Shown one piece after another: positions 1 to 11,374 of a DNA stretch of 64,000 nucleotides. Under the pieces are notes generated by a model, which did not search any database, had not been told where the DNA came from, and saw nothing but the letters and a program-made list of their open reading frames with translations. The position numbers were made by a program, and so were the translations under genes. Origin of the DNA: Desulfuromonas versatilis (GTDB lineage Bacteria > Desulfobacterota > Desulfuromonadia > Desulfuromonadales > NIT-T3); contig NZ_AP024355.1 of the NCBI RefSeq assembly GCF_019704135.1, positions 3,851,034 to 3,915,033 of the forward strand, written 5' to 3'. Numbering within the stretch: position 1 is the first letter of the stretch; every line of letters starts with the position of its first letter.

Positions 1-1970
<1,970 letters not shown>

Positions 1971-1997
1971 CGTAAAACTCTAGAATTCAGAATCCAG

Positions 1998-2044
1998 AAT
2001 CCAGGAGCCAGAATGGAATCTACCCCATCGGCTCCTGGATTTTT
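1998..2044 (+). terminator. Rho-independent terminator after topA, inside a repeated tract
   Basis: A perfect 12-bp stem (AATCCAGGAGCC at 1998-2009 pairs with 2030-2041) with a 20-nt loop is followed by a short T run. The surrounding 1980-2075 stretch contains further degenerate copies of the same AATCCAGGAGCCAGAA-like words on both strands, so the terminator appears to be built from a small repeat. Confidence 0.6.
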
Positions 2045-2081
2045 CCTTCTGGCTTCTGATTTCTGACTCCTGGATCCTTTC

Positions 2082-3413
<1,332 letters not shown>

Positions 3414-3836
3414 CTTTTTCGTTTCTGGGGTTTTTTTAATCATTTTTAAGCTACTAATCTACATTTCCCGGTTGAGTTTTGTAGATTAACCTGCTATCTT
3501 TTTCGGCATTAAAAGACTTATATTTTAATGCGGACTGCAGATATTTTTCGCAGCCACACCGGAACGGCATTTCAGGGGGGGCCCTTCTTGCCGAACCAGT
3601 CAGAATTATCATCCTATCAGCACCAGCTCCATTTTCGCATTGGCCAAACCTGTGCTTCAGGGCCTTGACCACCCCGGAAACATCTCCGGTAGGTGGCCGA
3701 ACCTTATCTGTGGCATTTTTCCGGCCCAGGCGCATCGCCGACACTGCTCCAGCACATGGCGGGGTAATGCCGGTCAGAAGCAGTGCGTGACCATAGCTGC
3801 TTGAATTGATTAATTCCTCATACCTCCGGATTTGCC
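3414..3836. other. 423-bp intergenic leader with three hairpins and a candidate promoter
   Basis: There is no convincing gene here. Three inverted repeats stand out. TAATCTACA at 3455-3463 pairs with 3480-3488. GCATTAAAA at 3506-3514 pairs with 3523-3531. A nested hairpin at about 3668-3696 has CCACC/GGTGG outside and CCGGA/TCCGG inside. A sigma-70-like promoter TTGAGT (3472-3477), 17 bp, TATCTT (3495-3500) would give a leader of about 330 nt for the diguanylate cyclase gene. The AT-rich first half contrasts with the GC-rich genes around it. Regulation by this leader is inference. Confidence 0.4.
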
Positions 3837-5873
3837 GTGGCACCGGACACTTTAAACCAGATACCGCTGGGCGACCTGCTCAAGGCCATCGGGTCTTATC
3901 CGCTGTTTGCCCCCTTCAACCTGGCGCTGTACTGCGTCCAGGAGGGGCTCGCTGCGTGCGAGGGGGAGCGGCTGACACTCTGCGCCAGGATCGGTGAGAA
4001 CTCCCTGTGCGACACCAGTTGCCGTGCGGCCCATGAAAAGGCCGCCGAGGCGGCGATCCGCAGCAATGCCCCCGAGGTGTTCCGCTGCCCGACAGGCCTG
4101 CTCAATTTCGCCGTCCCCTTCTTCGGTGAGAGCGACCGCCCCTGCTGCATCCTGGGCGGCGGGGTGCGCGAGAAAAACCTGGAGCTCGCCAAGCTCGAAT
4201 CCCTTTCCAACGCCGCCTCGCCCAACGGCGAAACCCTGCTCGAGCGCCTGGAAGAACTGCCCACCGCCTCCCTCGAAGATGTCCGCGAAACCGCCCGCGA
4301 AATTCACCAGCTGATTCCTGCCCTGACCGGCAAAAACATCTATGCCCGGACCCTGGAGAAGACCACCGACCGGATGCATATCCTCACCGAGGTATCGGCC
4401 GAAATGGACCGCGCCCCCTCGGCGGAGGAGCTGCTCGCCCTGTTAACCGACACCCTGGTGGTGCTGTTCGACCTGAAACAGGCTCTCACCCTGGTTACCG
4501 ACGAAGCCGGCCATTGCCAGGCGATCCAGGCGCTGGGCCTTTCCGGCAAGGATCTGACTCCCGCCCCGTCCCGGGTGGCCGAGGTGCTCAAGCGCCACCC
4601 CGGCAGCAAGCCGGTGGTTCTGAGCAGCGAGTCGGCGGCACTGGTTTCGGGACTGAAATTCGCACAGGCTCTGGCTCTGCCGCTGTCCTGCGATGGCCAG
4701 GGTTTCGGCCTGGTCCTGCTGCCCGATGCCGATCTCTGCGCCCGCGATCGCATGTTCGCCGAGTTGCTCACCGGCAGGGCGGCCAGTCGACTGCTGCATC
4801 TGCGCCAGGAGCGGGAGCGCCAAAGGGAGAGTCACTTTTCCAGCAGGCTGATCACCATGATCAGCGCCCTTTCACTGGTGGAAAACCGACAGGAACTCTA
4901 CGGAAAAATCGTCGAGATGTCCGCCGAGCTGCTGCAGGCGTCGCGGGGGTCGCTGATGCTGCTCGAGGAAACGGGCAGCGCGCTGAAAATCGCCGCCACC
5001 CTCGGGATGAACCAGACGCTGGCCCGCAGCATGAAGCTGGAAATTGGCGAGGGGATCGCCGGCCGGGTGGCCAAAACCGGCTTCCCCCTGCTGGTCAACG
5101 ACATCGAGAAAGACCGCCGCGTCGCCACCCCCAACCGCCCCCGCTACAAGACCAAGTCGTTTATCAGCATCCCCTTCAAGCTCAAGGAGCGCATTATCGG
5201 GGTGGTCAACCTGGCCGACAAGGAGGATCAGCAGATCTTCACCCAGGCGGACCTCGACCTGCTGACCACCTTTGCCGCCCATGCCTCGCTGATGCTTGAG
5301 CGTGCGACCTCGCTGGAGCGAACCAGCTCCCTGGAGCAGATGTCGGTCACCGATCCGCTGACCGGCATTCACAACCGGCGCCTGCTCGAGGAGCGGCTCA
5401 ACGAGGAACTGAACCGCAGCCAGCGCCAGAAGCTCCCCTTCACAGTGATGCTCATCGACCTGGACAATTTCAAGGTCTACAACGACCTTTGCGGCCATAT
5501 CGCCGGAGACAACGCCCTGAAGAAGAGCGCAGCGCTGCTCAAGGGCTCGGCCCGCGACATGGATATCGTGACCCGCTACGGGGGGGAGGAGTTCTGCATC
5601 GTGCTGCCCGCCACCTCGAAAAAGGAATCGCTGTTCGTCGCCGAGCGCATCCGCCGGGCCATCGAAAATCACCCCTTCCCCGGGGAAACCGGCCTGCCCC
5701 TGGGGCGGCTCACCACCAGCATCGGCGTGGCGTCTTTTCCGGAGGACGGCGACTCGGCCACCGGCCTGATCAATGCCTCCGACATGGCCCTCTACAAGGC
5801 CAAGGAGCAGGGCCGCAACCGCATCGTCCTCTACGACCAGACGCTGCAGGAGCTCAAGCAGAATCACGCCTGA
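3837..5873 (+). CDS. PocR-GAF-GAF-GGDEF diguanylate cyclase
   Basis: Predicted cytoplasmic diguanylate cyclase that makes c-di-GMP from two GTP. Residues about 5-165 look like the PocR sensory domain, with spaced cysteines and the patterns CPTGLLNFAVPFF and LGGGVRE. Two GAF-like domains follow (about 185-325 and 345-490), then a GGDEF domain (about 505-665) with an intact GGEEF active site. An inhibitory I-site RDMD lies five residues before it, so product inhibition is expected. There are no membrane segments. The start is GTG with a weak ribosome site, chosen because the PocR domain begins immediately after it. PocR domains are thought to bind small organic ligands; the ligand here is unknown. 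Confidence 0.9.
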   Translation: MAPDTLNQIPLGDLLKAIGSYPLFAPFNLALYCVQEGLAACEGERLTLCARIGENSLCDTSCRAAHEKAAEAAIRSNAPEVFRCPTGLLNFAVPFFGESDRPCCILGGGVREKNLELAKLESLSNAASPNGETLLERLEELPTASLEDVRETAREIHQLIPALTGKNIYARTLEKTTDRMHILTEVSAEMDRAPSAEELLALLTDTLVVLFDLKQALTLVTDEAGHCQAIQALGLSGKDLTPAPSRVAEVLKRHPGSKPVVLSSESAALVSGLKFAQALALPLSCDGQGFGLVLLPDADLCARDRMFAELLTGRAASRLLHLRQERERQRESHFSSRLITMISALSLVENRQELYGKIVEMSAELLQASRGSLMLLEETGSALKIAATLGMNQTLARSMKLEIGEGIAGRVAKTGFPLLVNDIEKDRRVATPNRPRYKTKSFISIPFKLKERIIGVVNLADKEDQQIFTQADLDLLTTFAAHASLMLERATSLERTSSLEQMSVTDPLTGIHNRRLLEERLNEELNRSQRQKLPFTVMLIDLDNFKVYNDLCGHIAGDNALKKSAALLKGSARDMDIVTRYGGEEFCIVLPATSKKESLFVAERIRRAIENHPFPGETGLPLGRLTTSIGVASFPEDGDSATGLINASDMALYKAKEQGRNRIVLYDQTLQELKQNHA

Positions 5874-5942
5874 TCCGCCTTTTCCCGCCCGGCAAAACCT
5901 GCTATTCTTTCCGATCAGTCTGCCCAACCCCGAGGACCACGC

Positions 5943-6544
<602 letters not shown>

Positions 6545-6548
<4 letters not shown>

Positions 6549-6619
6549 GGGCGAACCTGCGTGTTCGCCCATGGCGGTGGGACCACCAAAGGAGGGCAGA
6601 CTCGCAGGTCTGCCCCTAC
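6545..6619. repeat. Extragenic palindrome of the GTAGGGGCGAAC family
   Basis: The left arm (6545-6570) begins GTAGGGGCGAACCTGCGTG and the right arm (6594-6619) ends GGTCTGCCCCTAC, forming a long imperfect inverted repeat. A second copy is at 39992-40060. The element supplies the maf stop codon and ends six bases before the yggS start, which lacks a clear ribosome-binding site. Confidence 0.8.
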
Positions 6620-6625
6620 AGCGCC

Positions 6626-7324
6626 ATGACCATTCAGGAAAATCTGCAGGCCATCAACCAGCGCATCGCCGCCGCCTGCGCCCGCGCCGGGCGCAATCCC
6701 GCCGAGGTGCGCCTGGTAGCGGTCTCCAAGACCAAGCCCGCGGCCATGATCGACGAGGCCGCCGCGGCCGGCCAGCAGCTGTTCGGCGAAAGCTATGCCC
6801 AGGAGTTTTCGGCCAAGGCCGAAGAGGTGAGCTCGGCCGTGGAGTGGCATTTCATCGGCGGGCTGCAGACCAACAAGGTCAAGTACCTGCGCAGCAAGGT
6901 GAGCCTGATCCACTCGGTGGACCGCCTGTCGCTGGCCAGGGAGATCGACCGCCAGTGGGGCAAGCTCGGCCGCAGGGTCGATGTGCTGCTGCAGGTGAAC
7001 CTGGGCGGCGAAGAGAGCAAGTCCGGCACCGAGGCCGCCGAACTGGAAGAGCTCGCTCGCCAGGTGGCCCGGCTGCCCAACCTGCGCATCCGCGGCCTGA
7101 TGACCCTGCCCCCCTGGTGCGACGACCCCGAGGAGGTGCGCCCCTTTTTCCGCCAGCTGCACCAGCTCGCCGAGGGGCTCGCAAAGCTCGCCATCCCCGG
7201 CGTCGAAATGCGCGAACTCTCCATGGGGATGAGCCACGACTTCGAGGTGGCCGTGGAAGAAGGCGCCACCCTGGTGCGGGTCGGCACCGCCATCTTCGGC
7301 GAGCGCCAGCGCGCCGGCGGCTGA
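6626..7324 (+). CDS. yggS: YggS/PROSC-type pyridoxal phosphate homeostasis protein
   Basis: PLP-binding protein of the alanine racemase N-terminal fold, involved in B6 and amino-acid homeostasis and without known catalytic activity. The PLP lysine lies in VAVSKTKP near residue 36. Further family motifs are FGESYAQE, WHFIGGLQTNKVKYL, LLQVNLGGEESKSG and LSMGMSHDFEVAVEEG. The length is 232 residues. The ATG at 6626 starts the conserved N terminus; the upstream repeat leaves no good Shine-Dalgarno sequence, so translation may be weak or coupled to maf. Confidence 0.95.
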   Translation: MTIQENLQAINQRIAAACARAGRNPAEVRLVAVSKTKPAAMIDEAAAAGQQLFGESYAQEFSAKAEEVSSAVEWHFIGGLQTNKVKYLRSKVSLIHSVDRLSLAREIDRQWGKLGRRVDVLLQVNLGGEESKSGTEAAELEELARQVARLPNLRIRGLMTLPPWCDDPEEVRPFFRQLHQLAEGLAKLAIPGVEMRELSMGMSHDFEVAVEEGATLVRVGTAIFGERQRAGG

Positions 7325-7343
7325 GCCGCGGCCATTCCCCGTC

Positions 7344-7982
7344 ATGCCCTTCACCACCTTCCTTTTCGATCTCGACGGCACCCTCATCGACTCGGTGGCC
7401 GACCTGGCCACGGGGATCAACCTGCTGCGCGGCGAACTGGCGCTGCCGCCCCTGGATATCCCGACGGTGCGCAGCTACGTCGGCGACGGGGCCACCGCGC
7501 TGGTGCGCCGGGCGCTCCCCGAGGGGGAATTCAGTGAGGCGCGCCTGCAGCGCTTTCTGGAGCTTTACAGTGCGCACCTGATGGAGCAGACCGTCGTCTA
7601 CCCGGGGATCCTCGAGTTTCTCGAATTGCACGCTGGCCGGCCGATGGCGGTGGTGACCAACAAGCCGCTCGGTTTTTCCCTGCGCCTGCTCGAGGGGCTG
7701 GGACTTTCCGGCTTTTTCCCCGTGGTGCTGGGCGGCGAGAGCTGCCAGGCCAAAAAACCCGACCCGGCCCCGGTGCGCGAGGCGCTGCGGCTGCTCGGGG
7801 CCAAGGCCGACAGCGCGGTGATGATCGGCGACCACCACACCGACCTCAAGGCCGGCCTGGGCGCCGGGGTGCGCACCTGCTTCTGCGCCTGGGGGATCGG
7901 CAGCGATGACGGCGAGCCCTACGACTTTCACGCCGCCTCCCCCTTCGATCTGCCGCGGCTGTTTCCCGGGGGGGAGCGTTGA
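7344..7982 (+). CDS. HAD-superfamily phosphatase, phosphoglycolate phosphatase-like
   Basis: Haloacid dehalogenase-type phosphatase of 212 residues. Motif I is FDLDGTLID near the N terminus with the two catalytic aspartates. Motif II is VVTNKP, the motif III lysine is in AKKPDP, and motif IV is GDHHTD. The cap domain after motif I is small and helical, as in Gph. The likely substrate is 2-phosphoglycolate from DNA repair or oxidative damage, but HAD substrates cannot be fixed from motifs. The stop overlaps the TTG start of the next gene, indicating translational coupling. Confidence 0.85.
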   Translation: MPFTTFLFDLDGTLIDSVADLATGINLLRGELALPPLDIPTVRSYVGDGATALVRRALPEGEFSEARLQRFLELYSAHLMEQTVVYPGILEFLELHAGRPMAVVTNKPLGFSLRLLEGLGLSGFFPVVLGGESCQAKKPDPAPVREALRLLGAKADSAVMIGDHHTDLKAGLGAGVRTCFCAWGIGSDDGEPYDFHAASPFDLPRLFPGGER

Positions 7983-9283
7983 GCGAGCGGCCCGCCCTGA
8001 CCCAGAAGGAGATCGCGCTCTTTTTCTTTCCGCTGCTGCTCAACGTGCAGATGATGAGTGTCTCCCACTCCATCATCAACGCCGCCCTGGCCCGCCTTGA
8101 AGACTTCGTGACCGCCCTGGCCGCCTTTTCGGTGGCCATGGTGCTGCACCTGCTGCTCGCCTCCCCCTCCTACCAGAACCATACGGTGACCATCGCCATG
8201 GTGCGCGGCCGCAAGTCCCTGCGGGGCACGGTGTTTTTCGTCGTGCTGGTGGCGCTTTACGTCTCGTTCATGCTGGCCCTGGTCGCCTTCACCCCGCTGG
8301 GCGATTTCGTGCTCGGCCGCATCCTCGGGGTGACCGGGGAGATCGCCGCCCAGGCCAAGGCGGTGCTCGGCATCCTGGTGCTGCTCCCCTTTCTCACCGG
8401 CTTTCGCGGCCTGTTCCAGGGGCTGGTGATCCAGGCCCGGCGCACCGGCCTGGTCTCCTTCGCCACCCTGGTGCGGGTGGTGGCCCTGCTCGGTTTTCTC
8501 GCCCTGGGGCGGCGCTGGTACGCCGGAGCGGTGCTCGGTGCCTTCGGCCTGCTCGCCTGCATCGGCGTGGAGACCGTGCTGATGGGATTTTTCGCCTGGC
8601 GCTGCCGGGTTCGCCACGCCAGCCAGGAGGAGCGCGGGGCCCTTGAGATCCTGCGCTTCGCCTTTCCCCTGGCCTATTCCTCGTGCCTGCAGCAGAGCGT
8701 GCCGCTATTGATCAACGCCATCATCAGCCGCCTGCCCGACGGCCCGCTGGCGCTGGCCTCCTTCGGCGTCATCCGCGGCTTCATCTTTCTGCTGGGCGGC
8801 CCCATGCGCAACCTGCAGCAGGCCCACCTGACCCTGGTCCGGGACCTGGTCGACTATCTTACGTTGGTGCGCTTCTTCCGCTGGGTCGGCAGCGGCCTGG
8901 CAGTGTTGACGGTGGTGATCGCCTACCCCTTGAGCGCGCCGGTGCTCGGCGGCCTGATGGGTCTTGACGAGCAGACCCGGGCCTACATCGCCCTGCCGCT
9001 GGCCGGCTGCGCGCTCTACTGCTACCTCTACGGGGCGGCCAACCTGCTGCGCGGCTGGTTCACCGGCGAAGACCGCACCCGCCAGCTTGGCCGCTCGGTG
9101 GTCTACAAGATCCTGTTCCTGCTTCTCTGCTGGGGCCTGCTGTCCCTGCTCCCCCTCCCCGTCCCCGGTGTGGCGGTCGCGGTGTTTCTGCTGCTTGCCG
9201 CGGAAACCTGCGAGGCCTGGTACCTGCACCATCAGCGCCGCCGCCTGCTCCCATCCGGGCCGGGCTCCGCGCAGCTGTTATAA
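7979..9283 (+). CDS. MOP/MATE-like polytopic membrane protein
   Basis: Polytopic inner-membrane protein of 434 residues with about 12 hydrophobic segments and no signal peptide. The start is a TTG overlapping the preceding stop (TTGA), with a GGGGGAG ribosome site. It resembles multidrug/oligosaccharidyl/polysaccharide exporter (MOP) proteins, possibly the ANKH-like branch. The segment GFRGLFQGLVIQARRTG matches the MOP-like protein at 29885-31225 (GFRRFYQGVLIRGHKTR), so the two are distant paralogues. The substrate is unknown. Confidence is good for a transporter-like membrane protein and low for the exact family. Confidence 0.65.
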   Translation: MSERPALTQKEIALFFFPLLLNVQMMSVSHSIINAALARLEDFVTALAAFSVAMVLHLLLASPSYQNHTVTIAMVRGRKSLRGTVFFVVLVALYVSFMLALVAFTPLGDFVLGRILGVTGEIAAQAKAVLGILVLLPFLTGFRGLFQGLVIQARRTGLVSFATLVRVVALLGFLALGRRWYAGAVLGAFGLLACIGVETVLMGFFAWRCRVRHASQEERGALEILRFAFPLAYSSCLQQSVPLLINAIISRLPDGPLALASFGVIRGFIFLLGGPMRNLQQAHLTLVRDLVDYLTLVRFFRWVGSGLAVLTVVIAYPLSAPVLGGLMGLDEQTRAYIALPLAGCALYCYLYGAANLLRGWFTGEDRTRQLGRSVVYKILFLLLCWGLLSLLPLPVPGVAVAVFLLLAAETCEAWYLHHQRRRLLPSGPGSAQLL

Positions 9284-9358
9284 TAAACAAGCAGTTGCAC
9301 ATTTTCCCATGATGGTCCATGTCTACCTTCGGTCAATCCACTTCCGCAGGAGTGCAGG

Positions 9359-10888
9359 GTGCCCGATTCACGATCCGCCGATCAAGAAAAACCACCAGGT
9401 TCGCCGGCTTCCACCGTTCTTGTGGTTCTCGAACGCCCCGGGCAGGCCAGGCTGCTTCGCCAGGCCTTCGCCAGCCCGGGCGCAGGCCTGCGGGTGGTTC
9501 TGGCCGCCAGTCTCGCCGAGGCACGGAGCTACCTGGCCCGAGGCAACCCCGCTCTGGCGGTGCTCGACCGGGTTCTGCCCGATGGCCGAGCGAGCGAGCT
9601 GTTCCCGGTCGAACAGGGGCACCCGGCGTTTCCGGTGATTATCCTGACCGATCCCGGGGATTCGGCGGAACCCGCAGAGCTTGACGGGCGCGTCGGGTCC
9701 CTAGACTACCTGGCCAAATCCGACGCTGTCCTGCTTGCTCTTCCCCAAATTGCCGAACTGGCCCTGCGCAGATGGCGCGACAGTCTGGAACACCGAAAGG
9801 CTGCCGAAGCTCTGCGGATCAGCGAAGCGAGATTTCGCGGCGCCTTCGAAACCGCCGCCCACGGCATGGCGCTGGTGGGAACCGACGGACATTTTCAGCA
9901 GGTCAACCAGGCGTTCTGCACCATGCTCGGCTACAGCGAAGCGGAGCTGCTGGCGACCGACTTCCAGAGCCTCACCCATCCCGAGGATCTGGGCAAAGGC
10001 CCGGACTGCATTCGCCAACTGCTGGCGGGGGAAACCCTGGTGTGCCATTTCGAAAAACGCTATTACCACAAGCAGGGCAGCATCATTTGGGCCCTGCTCA
10101 GCGTCACCCTGGTTCGTGACGGGATGGGAAATCCGCTGCACCTGGTTGCACAGATCCTGGACATCACAGAACGCAAACAGGGCGAGGAGAAACTGCGGGA
10201 GGCCAACCGGGAATTGGAAGCCTTCGTCCACACCATCTCCCATGACCTGCGCACCCCCCTGACACCCATTATCGGGTTCGCCGGCTACCTGAAAGAGACT
10301 TACCAGGGGAGCCTGGACAGCCACGCCACTGAAATTCTCGGGGATATCGAGACCCAGGGGAATAAAATGCTGGTCCTTCTGGAAGATCTGCTCGAACTGG
10401 CCCAGGCCGGGCACCTGAAGAGGCCCCGACGCCCGGTTTGCACGGAAGAGATCGTCAGTGAGGTCATTGAGACCCTGAAGAGCCAGTTTCCCCACGCCGC
10501 GGCGAACATGGAAATTGCCCCTCCCCTGCCCCCTGTCCGCGCGCCTCGAACCCTGCTCTTCCAGCTTTTTTCCAACCTCATCGGCAACGCCTTCCGCTAC
10601 GGCCTCTCCGCCAAAGGGCCGGTCCAGGTGGGGGGGGAGCGCAACGGGGGGCGGGTCAGGTTTTTCATCCGCGATCATGGACCGGGCATCCCCGCGGAAG
10701 AGCGCGAACGGATTTTCGCACTTTTCTACCGCGGCACCACCGGCCGCGACAATCCCGGCACCGGCATCGGGCTGGCCACGGTACGCAAGATCGCCCAGTC
10801 ATTCGAAGGACGCTGCTGGGTGGAGGAAACACCCGGCGGGGGGAGCACCTTCTGGGTGGAACTAGGCGATCCGCCGGCTGAGGAATAA
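9359..10888 (+). CDS. Histidine kinase with degenerate receiver and PAS domains
   Basis: Cytoplasmic sensor kinase of 509 residues. Residues about 18-140 form a receiver-like domain. The aspartate in LAVLDRVLPDG and the lysine in YLAKSD are kept, but the usual N-terminal acidic pair is reduced to one Glu (VLVVLERPG). A PAS domain follows (about 150-265), then HisKA with the phospho-histidine in TISHDLRTPL, and an HATPase domain with NLIGNAFRYG, DHGPGIP and GTGIGLAT. No transmembrane segment is present. The GTG start at 9359 is supported by AGGAG eight bases upstream. There is no adjacent response regulator of its own. Confidence 0.88.
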   Translation: MPDSRSADQEKPPGSPASTVLVVLERPGQARLLRQAFASPGAGLRVVLAASLAEARSYLARGNPALAVLDRVLPDGRASELFPVEQGHPAFPVIILTDPGDSAEPAELDGRVGSLDYLAKSDAVLLALPQIAELALRRWRDSLEHRKAAEALRISEARFRGAFETAAHGMALVGTDGHFQQVNQAFCTMLGYSEAELLATDFQSLTHPEDLGKGPDCIRQLLAGETLVCHFEKRYYHKQGSIIWALLSVTLVRDGMGNPLHLVAQILDITERKQGEEKLREANRELEAFVHTISHDLRTPLTPIIGFAGYLKETYQGSLDSHATEILGDIETQGNKMLVLLEDLLELAQAGHLKRPRRPVCTEEIVSEVIETLKSQFPHAAANMEIAPPLPPVRAPRTLLFQLFSNLIGNAFRYGLSAKGPVQVGGERNGGRVRFFIRDHGPGIPAEERERIFALFYRGTTGRDNPGTGIGLATVRKIAQSFEGRCWVEETPGGGSTFWVELGDPPAEE

Positions 10889-10981
10889 GCCCATCCGAGG
10901 GGTCGCCACCCCGCGGCAAGCCGGGGGGCGGTCATTGCGCGCAGATGGCAGCAGCAGTACAATGGGCCGAAGGAGCCCGCC

Positions 10982-11164
10982 ATGGAAAAAAAACACCCCT
11001 GCCCCGACTGCAAACAGTGCCAGTGGTGCAGTGACGATCGTTGCCGGCTGTGCCTGAAAACCGGCTGCCGCAAGAAGCTGTCGATGGCCGAGCAGATCGC
11101 GCTCTTCGAAAAGCTCAACGCGCCCGGCTGCCCCCGGATTGAACCGGACTCCAAACCCTCCTGA
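10982..11164 (+). CDS. 60-residue cysteine-rich protein, possible metal-binding knuckle
   Basis: Small protein with seven cysteines in the first 30 residues, spaced CPxC-xx-C-xx-C-x4-C-xx-C-x4-C, which suggests zinc or iron-sulfur binding. The C-terminal half is an amphipathic helix (SMAEQIALFEKLNAP). A GGAG ribosome site precedes the ATG. The coding is compact and ends just before the kinase promoter at 11246. I do not recognise a named family. Function is unknown; a redox or metal-sensing adaptor is only a guess. Confidence 0.7.
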   Translation: MEKKHPCPDCKQCQWCSDDRCRLCLKTGCRKKLSMAEQIALFEKLNAPGCPRIEPDSKPS

Positions 11165-11245
11165 ACCGCCCCCTTCCCGCGATTTTAATCCCACCTCATT
11201 CAGCTCCTGTCATTAGTCGTTTTTACTCGCAAATTCAACTAGTTA

Positions 11246-11260
11246 TGGCGCGCTATTTGC
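11246..11260 (+). promoter_or_regulatory. Sigma-54 promoter of the 1107-residue histidine kinase
   Basis: TGGCGC-GCTAT-TTGC matches the -24/-12 consensus TGGCAC-N5-TTGC with exact spacing. Transcription would start near 11272, about 103 nt before the kinase start. The promoter implies that an NtrC-type activator drives this operon, possibly the regulator it encodes. Confidence 0.75.
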
Positions 11261-11374
11261 TGTTGACAACGGCATCTGCGAACGTCTATGAATAGAGTCT
11301 CGGCATCCGGGTCGGTTCGCCAACAAGAGTTTTTTGGTACGAATACTCAAGTACGCCTTCAGGGAAACAACCAC

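Noticed and set aside
3630-3720. Resemblance to a c-di-GMP-I (GEMM) riboswitch
   Set aside because: Only the CTCCGGTAGGT part matches; the conserved GGGACGCAAAGCC core and the GAAA tetraloop are missing. It is kept only as a structured leader.
3454-3843. Minus-strand open frame of 129 codons in the gap before the diguanylate cyclase gene
   Set aside because: No ribosome site, no recognisable motif, atypical composition, and it overlaps the hairpin-rich leader.
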